Part shown: piece by piece, positions 34,860 through 44,018 of the stretch
How positions within the stretch are numbered: the first letter of the stretch is position 1
How the letters are laid out: every line of letters starts with the position of its first letter
NCBI GenBank assembly: GCA_022360095.1
Contig: JAKSDK010000082.1
Coordinates: forward strand, 32,024 to 96,023
Origin: Phycisphaerales bacterium
Lineage (GTDB): Bacteria; Planctomycetota; Phycisphaerae; UBA1845; UTPLA1
Reading direction: 5' to 3'
DNA: 64,000 nt
Translations under genes and position numbers: made by a program
The notes under the pieces: generated by a model
Database searches by the model: none
Told to the model about the DNA's origin: nothing
What the model saw: the letters and a program-made list of their open reading frames with translations, nothing else

Positions 34860-35549
34860 ATGACAAATCGCGGCCTTCTTGAGTTACGTCTGCACACCAG
34901 TCTGCTCGATGAGCTGCGGACCTACTATTTGAATACGATGAGCCTGCCGATCGTGCGGGAGACCACCGACTCATTCACCGTGCAGGCGGGAGCAACAAGT
35001 TTGACATTTACCAGGACGGCCTCTGAGTCTGATCCACCATTTTATCATTTCGCATTCAACATTCCGGAAAACAAGCTGCATTCCGCAAAGGGATGGCTGT
35101 CGAAACGAACGATGCTGCTCAAACCGAGCGGTCACGAAATCGTCCATTTCCCGGCATGGAATGCCCATGCCGTCTATTTCTGCGATCCCGCGGGCAACAT
35201 TGTGGAGTTTATCGCGCGCCACGAACTGAAAAACGCGGCGCCCGGCCGCTTCACAAGCAATGACGTCCTTTGCGCCAGTGAAATCGGGATCGTCGTGGAC
35301 GACGTCGCGTCGACGGTCGAAACCCTCAAATCTCAGCTGGGGCTGAATGAATATCGATCAGGAACACCCGACTTTGCGGCATTGGGAGATGAACACGGTT
35401 TATTGATTGTTGTAAAGAGAGAACGCGTCTGGTTCACGACTGCCGATCGACACGCCGAAGTCTTTCCCACGGAGGCATTATTGCACGGCCCGAAGACGAT
35501 GCGCTACGAGCCTGCGGAATACCCATACAAACTTGCCGTGAAGGAATAG
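34860..35549 (+). CDS. VOC-family (glyoxalase/dioxygenase-fold) protein
   Basis: I start at ATG 34860 (229 aa); the frame reaches back to a GTG at 34824. The N-terminal half has the paired beta-alpha-beta layout of vicinal-oxygen-chelate proteins: LELRLHTSLLDELRTYYLN, FHFAFNIPENKL-like strands, and VYFCDPAGNIVEFIARHEL as the closing strand. A second, degenerate half follows from CASEIGIVVDDVASTVETL. Potential metal ligands are the His of YHFAF and the Glu of NIVEF, so an enzyme activity is possible, but the substrate cannot be inferred. No operon partner lies close. Confidence 0.75.
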   Translation: MTNRGLLELRLHTSLLDELRTYYLNTMSLPIVRETTDSFTVQAGATSLTFTRTASESDPPFYHFAFNIPENKLHSAKGWLSKRTMLLKPSGHEIVHFPAWNAHAVYFCDPAGNIVEFIARHELKNAAPGRFTSNDVLCASEIGIVVDDVASTVETLKSQLGLNEYRSGTPDFAALGDEHGLLIVVKRERVWFTTADRHAEVFPTEALLHGPKTMRYEPAEYPYKLAVKE

Positions 35550-35783
35550 ACCCGAACTGTTTCGCGGTCTGCAAAGCCACATCGGTCGGAGCTGCATCGT
35601 CACCACTTCCCAAGTTCTTTTAACTATTCCATAGGAAAAGAGTTACGTGACGAAAAGAGCGGCTTCCCCCTTTCTTCTCAATTCTTAACGTTGCGCACGT
35701 GTCTGGTCTGCGACTTAGTCACTGTGTCGAGCCTTTGGGAGCAGAAGGTCAACCGCCGCCACGCGGACTACTAGGAGTACGTC

Positions 35784-38700
35784 ATGCCAAGATTGGGAAG
35801 AGCCCTTAGCAATAGTGAATCCTCGATGGCCGGACAACGCATGAGGCGTCACTGCTTGATATCCGTCAGTTCGATGCTGGTGCTCGTGACGGGGCTCACA
35901 CTCCTAAGCCAGAACAAGACGTTACACGCCATGCCGGCCAGTCCCCATCCGGTGGACGTTCTTCAGCCGGACGGCAAGGCCGTCACCTTGCAAATTCGGG
36001 GCGATGAGTACTTTCACTGGTTCGAAGATCAAGAGGGCTACACCGTCATACGAAATGAGAGGAACTATGTCTACGCGACGCTGAACGAGAGAGGTGAACT
36101 CGCTGCGACGGAATTCGAGGTCGGTAAGGTCGACCCTGCCACTATCGCGCTGGCTAAGGGTGTCCTTCCGACCTCGGAAATCCGTCAAAGTCTGCGACAG
36201 AAGGCTTTGCCGATGTTCCCGATCGGAGCGCCGCGTGCCGCCGCCTCCCCGTCCAACGTACCACCGAGCGGGACGGTTAAGAACCTGGTGGTTCTCTGCA
36301 TGTTCAATGATCATACGCTTGGGGTGCATACACGGCCGGATTCAAATTACGACGTCTTATGGAATGCCGTCGGCGGCGATCCCATCCTCGCGCCAACCGG
36401 CAGCGTGCGAGACGTGTTCACAGAAAACTCATACGGAGTCATGACGCTGGAGAGCACCGTGACAGCTTGGGTCACGCTGCCGCAAACAGAGGCCTACTAC
36501 GCAAACGGAATAAGCGGGCTTGGCGGTTCGTATCCTGAAAACCCCCAGGGCATGGTCGCACATGCGTTGGACCTCGTCGATCCAATGATTGATTTCGGGC
36601 AGTTCGACCAGGACAACGACGGCTTCATCGACGCCGTCAGCATTGTTCATTCCGGCTATGGTGCTGAGACCGGCGGAGGAGGAGGTGATTGGATATGGTC
36701 CCACAAATGGTCTTTGTGGCAATTGCCCGGCGGACTGTGGACGAGTGCAGATACCAACGGCATGGGTGAGAACGTCAAGGTTTTCGACTATCACACCGAA
36801 CCCGCCCTGTGGGGCACGAGCGGCACGGAAATCTCCCGCATCGGCGTCGCCGCCCACGAAACCGGTCATTTTTTTGGACTTCCAGACCTCTACGATACCG
36901 ACGGTGGCGGTCAAGGGATCGGTTCCTACGGCATGATGGCCAATTCATGGGGCTTTAATAACGACCAACTGAACCCACCACATTTCTCGGCGTGGTCGAA
37001 GATTTTCCTGGGCTGGGTCACACCGACGATCCTGACGTCGCCCGGCAGCTATAACGCGCCGCAAGTCCAAACCAATCCGACCGTGTTCCGCGTCGATGCC
37101 GGCTATCCTGCGGACGAGTATCTATTAATCGAAAATCGCCAGCCTGTCGGATTCGACGGCACGATTCCGCAAGGCGGTCTGGCCGTCTGGCATATCGATG
37201 AAAACAAGGGCTCCTTCTCGCAAAACAACGTGAATACGGACGAAGGTTATCCCGGGCAGGCCGGTTGGCCCGGAAACAATCAACACTATCGCGTTGCGCT
37301 CCTGCAAGCGGACGGCAATTACGATCTGGAACGCGGAAACAACCGGGGAGACTCAGGAGATCTCTATCACGCCGGTGCGGCCAACACGATTGGCACCGCT
37401 ACGGTGCCGGACACCGACGCCTATCAAGGTGGAATCGTGTACTCAAGTGGCGTGACCATCAGCAACATCAGCACAGCCGGATCAAACATGTCTTTCACGT
37501 TCGATCAGGATTGCAATGAGAACGGGATCTCCGACACATGCGACATCGACTGCGGCACGGCAAACGGTCCCTGCGATTTGCCGGGATGCGGCGGCAGCCA
37601 GGACTGCAACGCCAACTCAATCCCCGACGAATGCGAGCCGGATTGCAATGCCAACGGCCAACCGGACGAATGTGATATCTCGAACATGACCAGCACCGAC
37701 TGCAATGCCAACGGGGTTCCCGATGAATGCGAAGGAGCGTCGGCACTTGACTTCGACGGGGTCGACGATTGGGTCCACGTCGCACGATCCGCCGTATTCG
37801 AACCCGCGGATGAGCTAACGATCGAAGTCTGGATTCGGCCGGATTCCGTCGGGTCACAACACGCCCGAATCGTTCGCAACGCTTCACCACAGGGCTATAT
37901 TCTGGCCTGGCAACAGGGTCACGACCAGCGGGTCCAACTAAGAATTGACGGAGCCTCCGGCGGTAACCTTAGGCTCAAAGACACCGTGCCGACCACCTCC
38001 TATCTTGGCACATGGCTACACGTTGCGGGCGTCTATTCAGCCTCAGGCAACTACGCCCGACTCTACGTCAACGGCGCCCTCAAAGCCAGCAGCGACGCCG
38101 TAGGGACGATTAACTATTCGAACGCGCCGCTCCGTTTCGGAAACTGGACCGGCTGTTGCGAAGATTTCGACGGACTCATCAACGAAGTCCGAATCTGGGA
38201 CGTCGCGCGTTCTGAGCAGGAAATCGCGGACAACAAGGACCGGCGACTCTCCGGAACCGAACCGGGTCTGGCAGGGTATTGGCGACTAAATGAGGGCCAA
38301 GGCCAAAACGCGTTCGATTCATCCCCCCATCAGAATCACGGCTTCTTAGGCAATGACAATCTCCCGATGGGCGACGGCTTTGATCCCGTGTGGGTCAGTC
38401 CCGGAGCGCCGATTGAGGAACCCGACTGCAATCAAAACGGAAACTTTGATTTCTGCGACATCGCTGAGATGACCAGCAACGACTGCAACGGCAACGGAAT
38501 CCCGGACGAATGCGAGGTCGGCGGAGAGAACGACTGTGACAATGACGGGACGACGGATTTTTGCGAAATCGCCGCAGGAAGCCCCGATTGCGATAACGAC
38601 GGGGTCCCGAACGAATGCGAGCTGTCCGGCAACGATTGCAACGTAAACGGCCTGCCGGATAACTGCGAGACGGATTGCAACGGCAACGGTATCCCCGACG

Positions 38701-41700
38701 AATGCGATATCACGAATGGAACCAGTGCCGACACAAACATGAACGGCATTCCTGATGAATGCGAGTTCTTCCTTGTCACCGAACGTGTCCGTCCCTGCGG
38801 TCGGTTCTATCTGACCGGCAACGGAGCGACGGATTCGCTGCGCGTTTACGACCGAGACGGAAATCCGGTCGCAGTGTATCTCGAAGGCCAGATCCTAAGT
38901 GCAGGCGGCACGCACTCGTTTGATGTAGACGGGAATCTTCTGATCAGTCAATGGGATGCTGATCACGTGAAGGTGGTCCATCCCGACGGCACGCTGGTGC
39001 GCACCATCGATTCGGGCGGACTGAACGCCCCGCACGGTGCGACGATGACGCCTTCCTTCGGTATCGCCGTCTGCAGTTATCTCAGCGATAGCATCAAGTT
39101 CTATGAAACGGACGGGACTTTTCTCAGCAACCTCAGTTCCAACGTGTCGGACCCGCAATGCCTGGCCTTCGACCGAGAAGGCAACCTCTACGTCGGAAAC
39201 CGAAACAACGGCAACGGTAACATCGCCGTCTTCGACGATCAGCTACAGTTCGTCAGAAACATGGGCGTGGGCCTGTTCGCGCCGCATCCCCTGGATATGG
39301 CCTTTGACGTAAATCAGGTGCTGTATGTCACGATGCCGGGATCGATTCTCAAGTTTGACACGTCAGGGGGCTTTCTCGGAAGCGTCTCGGAACCGGGTCT
39401 CGACCCGCGCGGGATCGCGATCGATGAAAACGGCGTTCGCTGGGTGACCAACCGCAACGCGTATAATATCTATCGCTTTGACGACTCGGATCAGTTCATC
39501 GACATCATTCCGATCGACTTCGGCCCGAATCCGCCGAACAACCTTATTCTCTACGGCATCGCCTTCGACGTAGGCGCCGACACGGACTGCAACAACAACG
39601 GACAGTCGGATTCATGCGAAATTGATGCCGGGACCGAGCCCGACTGCAACAACAACGGATTGCCGGACGATTGCGATTTGCCGGGCAACGATTGCAATGC
39701 GAACGGACTCCCGGACGATTGCGATCCTGATTGCAACGGCGACGGAATCCCGGATGACTGTCAACTTGCCGGCAACGACTGCAACAGCAACGGAGTCCAT
39801 GACGATTGCGACCCCGATTGCAACGGCGATGGAATCGCCGATGACTGTCAACTTGCCGGCAACGATTGCAACAGCAACGGGATCGTGGACGAGTGCGAGC
39901 CCGATTGCAATGGAAATCAAATCCCGGATGATTGCGACGTCTCGGCCGGCACCGCCGACGACTGCAACAACAATGGTATCCTGGACAATTGTGAAATCGC
40001 ACCCGGGAACTCGGCCTTACAATTCGACGGTTCCGACGACCATGTCCGCGTATTAAATGATCCCGTCTTGGAGCCGGACGAGTTTACGCTCGAACTTTGG
40101 GCCTACCTGGACGGCAACCAAAGTCGCAACACAAGGTTGGTGAGGCGACAGGGACATGCCGGTCAACACCGTGGGTATATTTTTGCAGCCGACCAGGATA
40201 ATGATGACAGAATACAGTTAAGGGTTCCCGGTCTTATTCTAAAAGACACGCAATCTCATGATGCCTATGCCGGTGCTTGGCACCACTTCGCGGGCGTTTA
40301 CACGGCGACGGAAGCATTCCTGTACGTCGACGGCCAATTGGTCAACTCTGTAACACATGAAATCGGCCCGATGCGGTACACGACGTCCGATCTGTACTTC
40401 GGCAGGGGTTTGCCGAGCACTGAGACGACCGAATCGTTCAAAGGGATGCTGACCGAGATTCGACTGTGGAGCGTTCCGCGATCACAACAAAACATACTGG
40501 AAAACATGAACATTCGGCTTTCCGGCAACGAGCCCGGCCTGGCAGGCTATTGGCCGATCGAGGACGCCGGAGGCCAAATCGTTGTCGACTTAACGTCGAA
40601 TGCAAACAACGGCACGCTTGGAACCGATGTCGGTCCCGGCGGAGACCTGGCCGATCCCCAATGGGTCGCTTTCGAGGATGAAAGGTTGCTGCCGGACTGT
40701 AACAGCAACGGCGTCATCGATGAATGCGATATTGCGTCCATGACGAGCGGCGATTGCGATGTGAACGGCATTCCTGACGAATGCGAATTCGGCTTCGGCG
40801 ACTGCAACTCGAACGGAACCACCGATCGGTGCGAGCCCGGCGGCACGGCGGATTGCAACGGCAACGGCTTGCCTGATGTATGCGACATCTTCAACGGCAG
40901 CAACGACTGCAACGCAAACACCGTTCCGGACGAATGCGAATTCCAATTCGAAGCTGCACTCAATTTTGATGGTGTCAATGATTATGTGAGCATCCCGCAC
41001 TCGTCGGAATTCAAGCCCGAAAATGAATTGACCGTCGAGGCGTGGATCTTCTTGGATTCCGCAGGGCAGAGGTGGAGCACCATCGTCGACAACTACGCCG
41101 ACGTCGCAGGGTTCATTTTTGGTCCACAGCAGGATAATGATCTGCGGGCACAACTGGTCATCGTCAACAGCTCCGGGATATTGCGCATCAAGGACACCGA
41201 CGCGACAACCGACTACATCGGTGGCTGGCACCATATTGCAGGCGTTTACTCCGTCGGTGGCGGCTTCGCTCGAATTTATGTGGACGGCGTGTTGAAGAAC
41301 GAGCAAACGCCCATAGGACCGCTTGAATACTCGAATGCAGACCTGTTCATCGGCAACGGAACCAGCCTCAACCAAGAGGCGTTTCATGGCGCAATCGACG
41401 AAATCCGAATCTGGAATGTCGCAAGAAGCCAGCAAGACATCCTCGATTCGATGAATGACAGCCTCGCCGGCAACGAACCGGGCCTCGTCGGATATTGGCG
41501 GTTTAATGAAGGTTCCGGTCAGCAGACCGCCGACTTTTCTCCGAACGGCAACAACGGCACATTAGGCAGCAGCTTCGTCGTGGATGGTTCTGACCCGTCC
41601 TGGATCATGCCCGGCGCTCCAATCAATCAAAATGATTGCAACAACAACGGCGTGCTTGATGAATGTGACATCACGTCGATGACGAGTGCGGATTGCAATG

Positions 41701-43943
41701 CAAATGGAACCCCCGACGAATGCGAACCGGGCGGCCTCGAAGACTGCAATGCCAACTCAGAACCGGATCTGTGCGACCTCCACAATGGAACCAGCCAGGA
41801 TTGCAATGGCGATGCCGTTCCCGATGAATGCCAGCTCGCCGGAAATGACTGCAACGGCAACAACATCCCGGACGACTGCGAGCCCGACTGTGACGCGGAC
41901 GGCACCCCGGACGAATGCGCGATCTCCGCGGGCGCCGACGACTGCAACAACGATGGGATTCCGGATGCCTGCTGGCTGAACACCGGCAGGCCGCTCGGCA
42001 CTTATCGTATCCGTGCCTTCATCGACGATCATGACCTCCTGATTCTCACGGGCAACACCGCTCAATGGCATCACCAGCCTGGCGGCGCCGCGGTCGGCCG
42101 CCACCCGTTCGGCAGCGGCAATGAGCCCACATTCATCAACGGCGTACCGTGGATTCCCGAATGGCCGGAAGACCCGCCGGCTTCGATCGACTACGAGGCG
42201 TTGTCTTCCGTCTTCACCGCGTTGGAGCCTCCGCTGCCGAGAGCCGACATGACGGTTCAACTCACGATTATCGAAGGTCGGGACGTCACGGCCATTCACC
42301 AGCTACCTGCCGTCGAAAACGACTACACACTCATTATCGAGCTGGATGACCCTTCAGGCGGACCCGCCTGGTACGAGTTCGAACTTGAGATCCATGTGGA
42401 TGTAGACTGCAACGACAATAACGTTCTAGACGAATGCGACATCGCGAACATGACCAGCGACGACTGCAATGGAAACGGCATGATCGACGAATGCGACGTC
42501 AGCAGCGGCACGAGCAGTGACTTGAACGCAAACCTCATCCCCGACGAATGCGAAGTCGACGCTCGTATCATTCCGGTCGCAACGCTCATCAATCCGGCCC
42601 TGACCACGGAGGTGCGACCGGCGCTGCCGGCCTCCCTAACCAGCGTGGCCGAGGGCACTCGATACTATATCGAAGTCTGGGCCAGTGATGTCGGCGATCT
42701 CAACACCGGACTCAGCGGCGTGTACGTCGATATCGACTTCTGCACGACCAATGTGGCCACCGCCGTCTTTCACGGCAACACCTTCGACTTCCTGCCGCTG
42801 GGCACCATTGAGTCCGGCGGTGTCGATGAATTCGGAGCGGCGACCTTCAATCCGAACGCTGCCATCGAGCCGCAATGGGTTCGTGTCGGCTGGATCGAAA
42901 TGGTCTCCGGCGCCGGCGTCAGCCCGTGCACATTCTCTTTGCAGGAAAGCTCCAACGGCGTGGGAGCCGTTGGACGAGGAGCAATCCCATGGGAATTCAT
43001 CGAGCTGGGTTCCCTGGGCCTGGAGATCGTCCCCACGACAGTCTCTTACGACCTTGACGGCGACAATTTCATCGGGTTCGGCGATTTTGTGATCTTCCTC
43101 GGCTCCTGGCTGCAGACCGTCCCGCCGGCGGACCCGGCGCACGACTTCAACTGCAACGGCTTCGTCGGACCCGGGGACTTGAGCTGGTTCGCCACGGGCT
43201 GGCAGAAGAACGTCGGCGACCCGACGATCCTTTATCCGCCGTGCAACGCTCCGAGCTTCGCGGCACAGCGCGGCGCCGAATCGGGCATCGCAGACATTGC
43301 CGTAAAGGTCCTCATAGTCCCGACACCGTCCGCTTCTCCGACGACCACCAACTTGCCCACCTCGATGACCGACGTGCCGCTGGGCAGCACTTACTATGCG
43401 GAGATCTGGGCAAGCGACACGGGCGACATCAACTCAGGCCTCACATCGGCCTACCTGAATCTGGCCTATCCAAGCGCCGCGGTCGATGTGCTGGGCTTAA
43501 CCAACAATCTTGTCTGGACCGTATTGCAAAGCGGCCACGAGGGCGAAGGCGTCATCGAAGAACTGGGTGGCTCAGACTTACCCGGTGGCCTGGGCATGGA
43601 GCCGGAGTGGATTCTCGTGGGCATTGTCGAACTGAAGGCCGACACCTCCGCCCCGGCAGCGACCTTTGAGCTGCTGCCCAGCGCCACCGGGATTGCCGCC
43701 CTGGCGCGAGGTTCAATCCCGTGGAGCAATGTTGGATTGGACACCGCGACGCTTGTTCAGGGAATCCCCGGTGATATCGACAGTGATGGCGACGTCGACC
43801 CAATTGATATGGAAACCTTTGTCTCCGTGTTGATCGGGATGGAGACGGCACCGGCGCGTCGAACGGCCTGCGATTTCAACGGCGACGGATCAGCAGACGG
43901 ACAAGACGTCCAACAATTCGTCGAAGCGTATATCGGTTTGTAG
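35784..43943 (+). CDS. Giant secreted M6 metalloprotease with LamG, calcium-repeat, propeller, cohesin-like and dockerin-like modules
   Basis: This 2719-residue protein starts at ATG 35784 after TAGGAG. After a signal peptide, residues ~60-560 form an M6 (immune inhibitor A-like) protease: zinc motif HETGH at 358-362 followed by FFGLPDLYD and the YGMMAN turn. Three LamG/jelly-roll domains begin near residues 653, 1411 and 1723 (ALDFDGVDDWVHV type). Six blocks of the calcium-binding repeat DCNxNGIPDEC, roughly 38 copies, separate them. An NHL-like propeller lies at ~1000-1260. The C-terminus holds two related ~150-residue domains opening with YYIEVWASDVGDLNTGL and YYAEIWASDTGDINSGL (~2260-2415, ~2505-2655), resembling cohesins. 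Each is followed by a dockerin-like module. The substrate is unknown. Confidence 0.85.
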   Translation: MPRLGRALSNSESSMAGQRMRRHCLISVSSMLVLVTGLTLLSQNKTLHAMPASPHPVDVLQPDGKAVTLQIRGDEYFHWFEDQEGYTVIRNERNYVYATLNERGELAATEFEVGKVDPATIALAKGVLPTSEIRQSLRQKALPMFPIGAPRAAASPSNVPPSGTVKNLVVLCMFNDHTLGVHTRPDSNYDVLWNAVGGDPILAPTGSVRDVFTENSYGVMTLESTVTAWVTLPQTEAYYANGISGLGGSYPENPQGMVAHALDLVDPMIDFGQFDQDNDGFIDAVSIVHSGYGAETGGGGGDWIWSHKWSLWQLPGGLWTSADTNGMGENVKVFDYHTEPALWGTSGTEISRIGVAAHETGHFFGLPDLYDTDGGGQGIGSYGMMANSWGFNNDQLNPPHFSAWSKIFLGWVTPTILTSPGSYNAPQVQTNPTVFRVDAGYPADEYLLIENRQPVGFDGTIPQGGLAVWHIDENKGSFSQNNVNTDEGYPGQAGWPGNNQHYRVALLQADGNYDLERGNNRGDSGDLYHAGAANTIGTATVPDTDAYQGGIVYSSGVTISNISTAGSNMSFTFDQDCNENGISDTCDIDCGTANGPCDLPGCGGSQDCNANSIPDECEPDCNANGQPDECDISNMTSTDCNANGVPDECEGASALDFDGVDDWVHVARSAVFEPADELTIEVWIRPDSVGSQHARIVRNASPQGYILAWQQGHDQRVQLRIDGASGGNLRLKDTVPTTSYLGTWLHVAGVYSASGNYARLYVNGALKASSDAVGTINYSNAPLRFGNWTGCCEDFDGLINEVRIWDVARSEQEIADNKDRRLSGTEPGLAGYWRLNEGQGQNAFDSSPHQNHGFLGNDNLPMGDGFDPVWVSPGAPIEEPDCNQNGNFDFCDIAEMTSNDCNGNGIPDECEVGGENDCDNDGTTDFCEIAAGSPDCDNDGVPNECELSGNDCNVNGLPDNCETDCNGNGIPDECDITNGTSADTNMNGIPDECEFFLVTERVRPCGRFYLTGNGATDSLRVYDRDGNPVAVYLEGQILSAGGTHSFDVDGNLLISQWDADHVKVVHPDGTLVRTIDSGGLNAPHGATMTPSFGIAVCSYLSDSIKFYETDGTFLSNLSSNVSDPQCLAFDREGNLYVGNRNNGNGNIAVFDDQLQFVRNMGVGLFAPHPLDMAFDVNQVLYVTMPGSILKFDTSGGFLGSVSEPGLDPRGIAIDENGVRWVTNRNAYNIYRFDDSDQFIDIIPIDFGPNPPNNLILYGIAFDVGADTDCNNNGQSDSCEIDAGTEPDCNNNGLPDDCDLPGNDCNANGLPDDCDPDCNGDGIPDDCQLAGNDCNSNGVHDDCDPDCNGDGIADDCQLAGNDCNSNGIVDECEPDCNGNQIPDDCDVSAGTADDCNNNGILDNCEIAPGNSALQFDGSDDHVRVLNDPVLEPDEFTLELWAYLDGNQSRNTRLVRRQGHAGQHRGYIFAADQDNDDRIQLRVPGLILKDTQSHDAYAGAWHHFAGVYTATEAFLYVDGQLVNSVTHEIGPMRYTTSDLYFGRGLPSTETTESFKGMLTEIRLWSVPRSQQNILENMNIRLSGNEPGLAGYWPIEDAGGQIVVDLTSNANNGTLGTDVGPGGDLADPQWVAFEDERLLPDCNSNGVIDECDIASMTSGDCDVNGIPDECEFGFGDCNSNGTTDRCEPGGTADCNGNGLPDVCDIFNGSNDCNANTVPDECEFQFEAALNFDGVNDYVSIPHSSEFKPENELTVEAWIFLDSAGQRWSTIVDNYADVAGFIFGPQQDNDLRAQLVIVNSSGILRIKDTDATTDYIGGWHHIAGVYSVGGGFARIYVDGVLKNEQTPIGPLEYSNADLFIGNGTSLNQEAFHGAIDEIRIWNVARSQQDILDSMNDSLAGNEPGLVGYWRFNEGSGQQTADFSPNGNNGTLGSSFVVDGSDPSWIMPGAPINQNDCNNNGVLDECDITSMTSADCNANGTPDECEPGGLEDCNANSEPDLCDLHNGTSQDCNGDAVPDECQLAGNDCNGNNIPDDCEPDCDADGTPDECAISAGADDCNNDGIPDACWLNTGRPLGTYRIRAFIDDHDLLILTGNTAQWHHQPGGAAVGRHPFGSGNEPTFINGVPWIPEWPEDPPASIDYEALSSVFTALEPPLPRADMTVQLTIIEGRDVTAIHQLPAVENDYTLIIELDDPSGGPAWYEFELEIHVDVDCNDNNVLDECDIANMTSDDCNGNGMIDECDVSSGTSSDLNANLIPDECEVDARIIPVATLINPALTTEVRPALPASLTSVAEGTRYYIEVWASDVGDLNTGLSGVYVDIDFCTTNVATAVFHGNTFDFLPLGTIESGGVDEFGAATFNPNAAIEPQWVRVGWIEMVSGAGVSPCTFSLQESSNGVGAVGRGAIPWEFIELGSLGLEIVPTTVSYDLDGDNFIGFGDFVIFLGSWLQTVPPADPAHDFNCNGFVGPGDLSWFATGWQKNVGDPTILYPPCNAPSFAAQRGAESGIADIAVKVLIVPTPSASPTTTNLPTSMTDVPLGSTYYAEIWASDTGDINSGLTSAYLNLAYPSAAVDVLGLTNNLVWTVLQSGHEGEGVIEELGGSDLPGGLGMEPEWILVGIVELKADTSAPAATFELLPSATGIAALARGSIPWSNVGLDTATLVQGIPGDIDSDGDVDPIDMETFVSVLIGMETAPARRTACDFNGDGSADGQDVQQFVEAYIGL

Positions 43944-44018
43944 ACAGGTTGTGACCGGAGACGTTCGGATTCAAGCGCGCGAGCATGATGGCCATAAGAA
44001 AGCCGTTCTGCTCGCAAT

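Noticed and set aside
37500..42560. Mobile or selfish DNA behind the repeated GATTGCAACGGCAACGG words
   Set aside because: The repeats follow codon boundaries of the Asp/Asn/Cys calcium motif and vary at third positions, so they are protein repeats.
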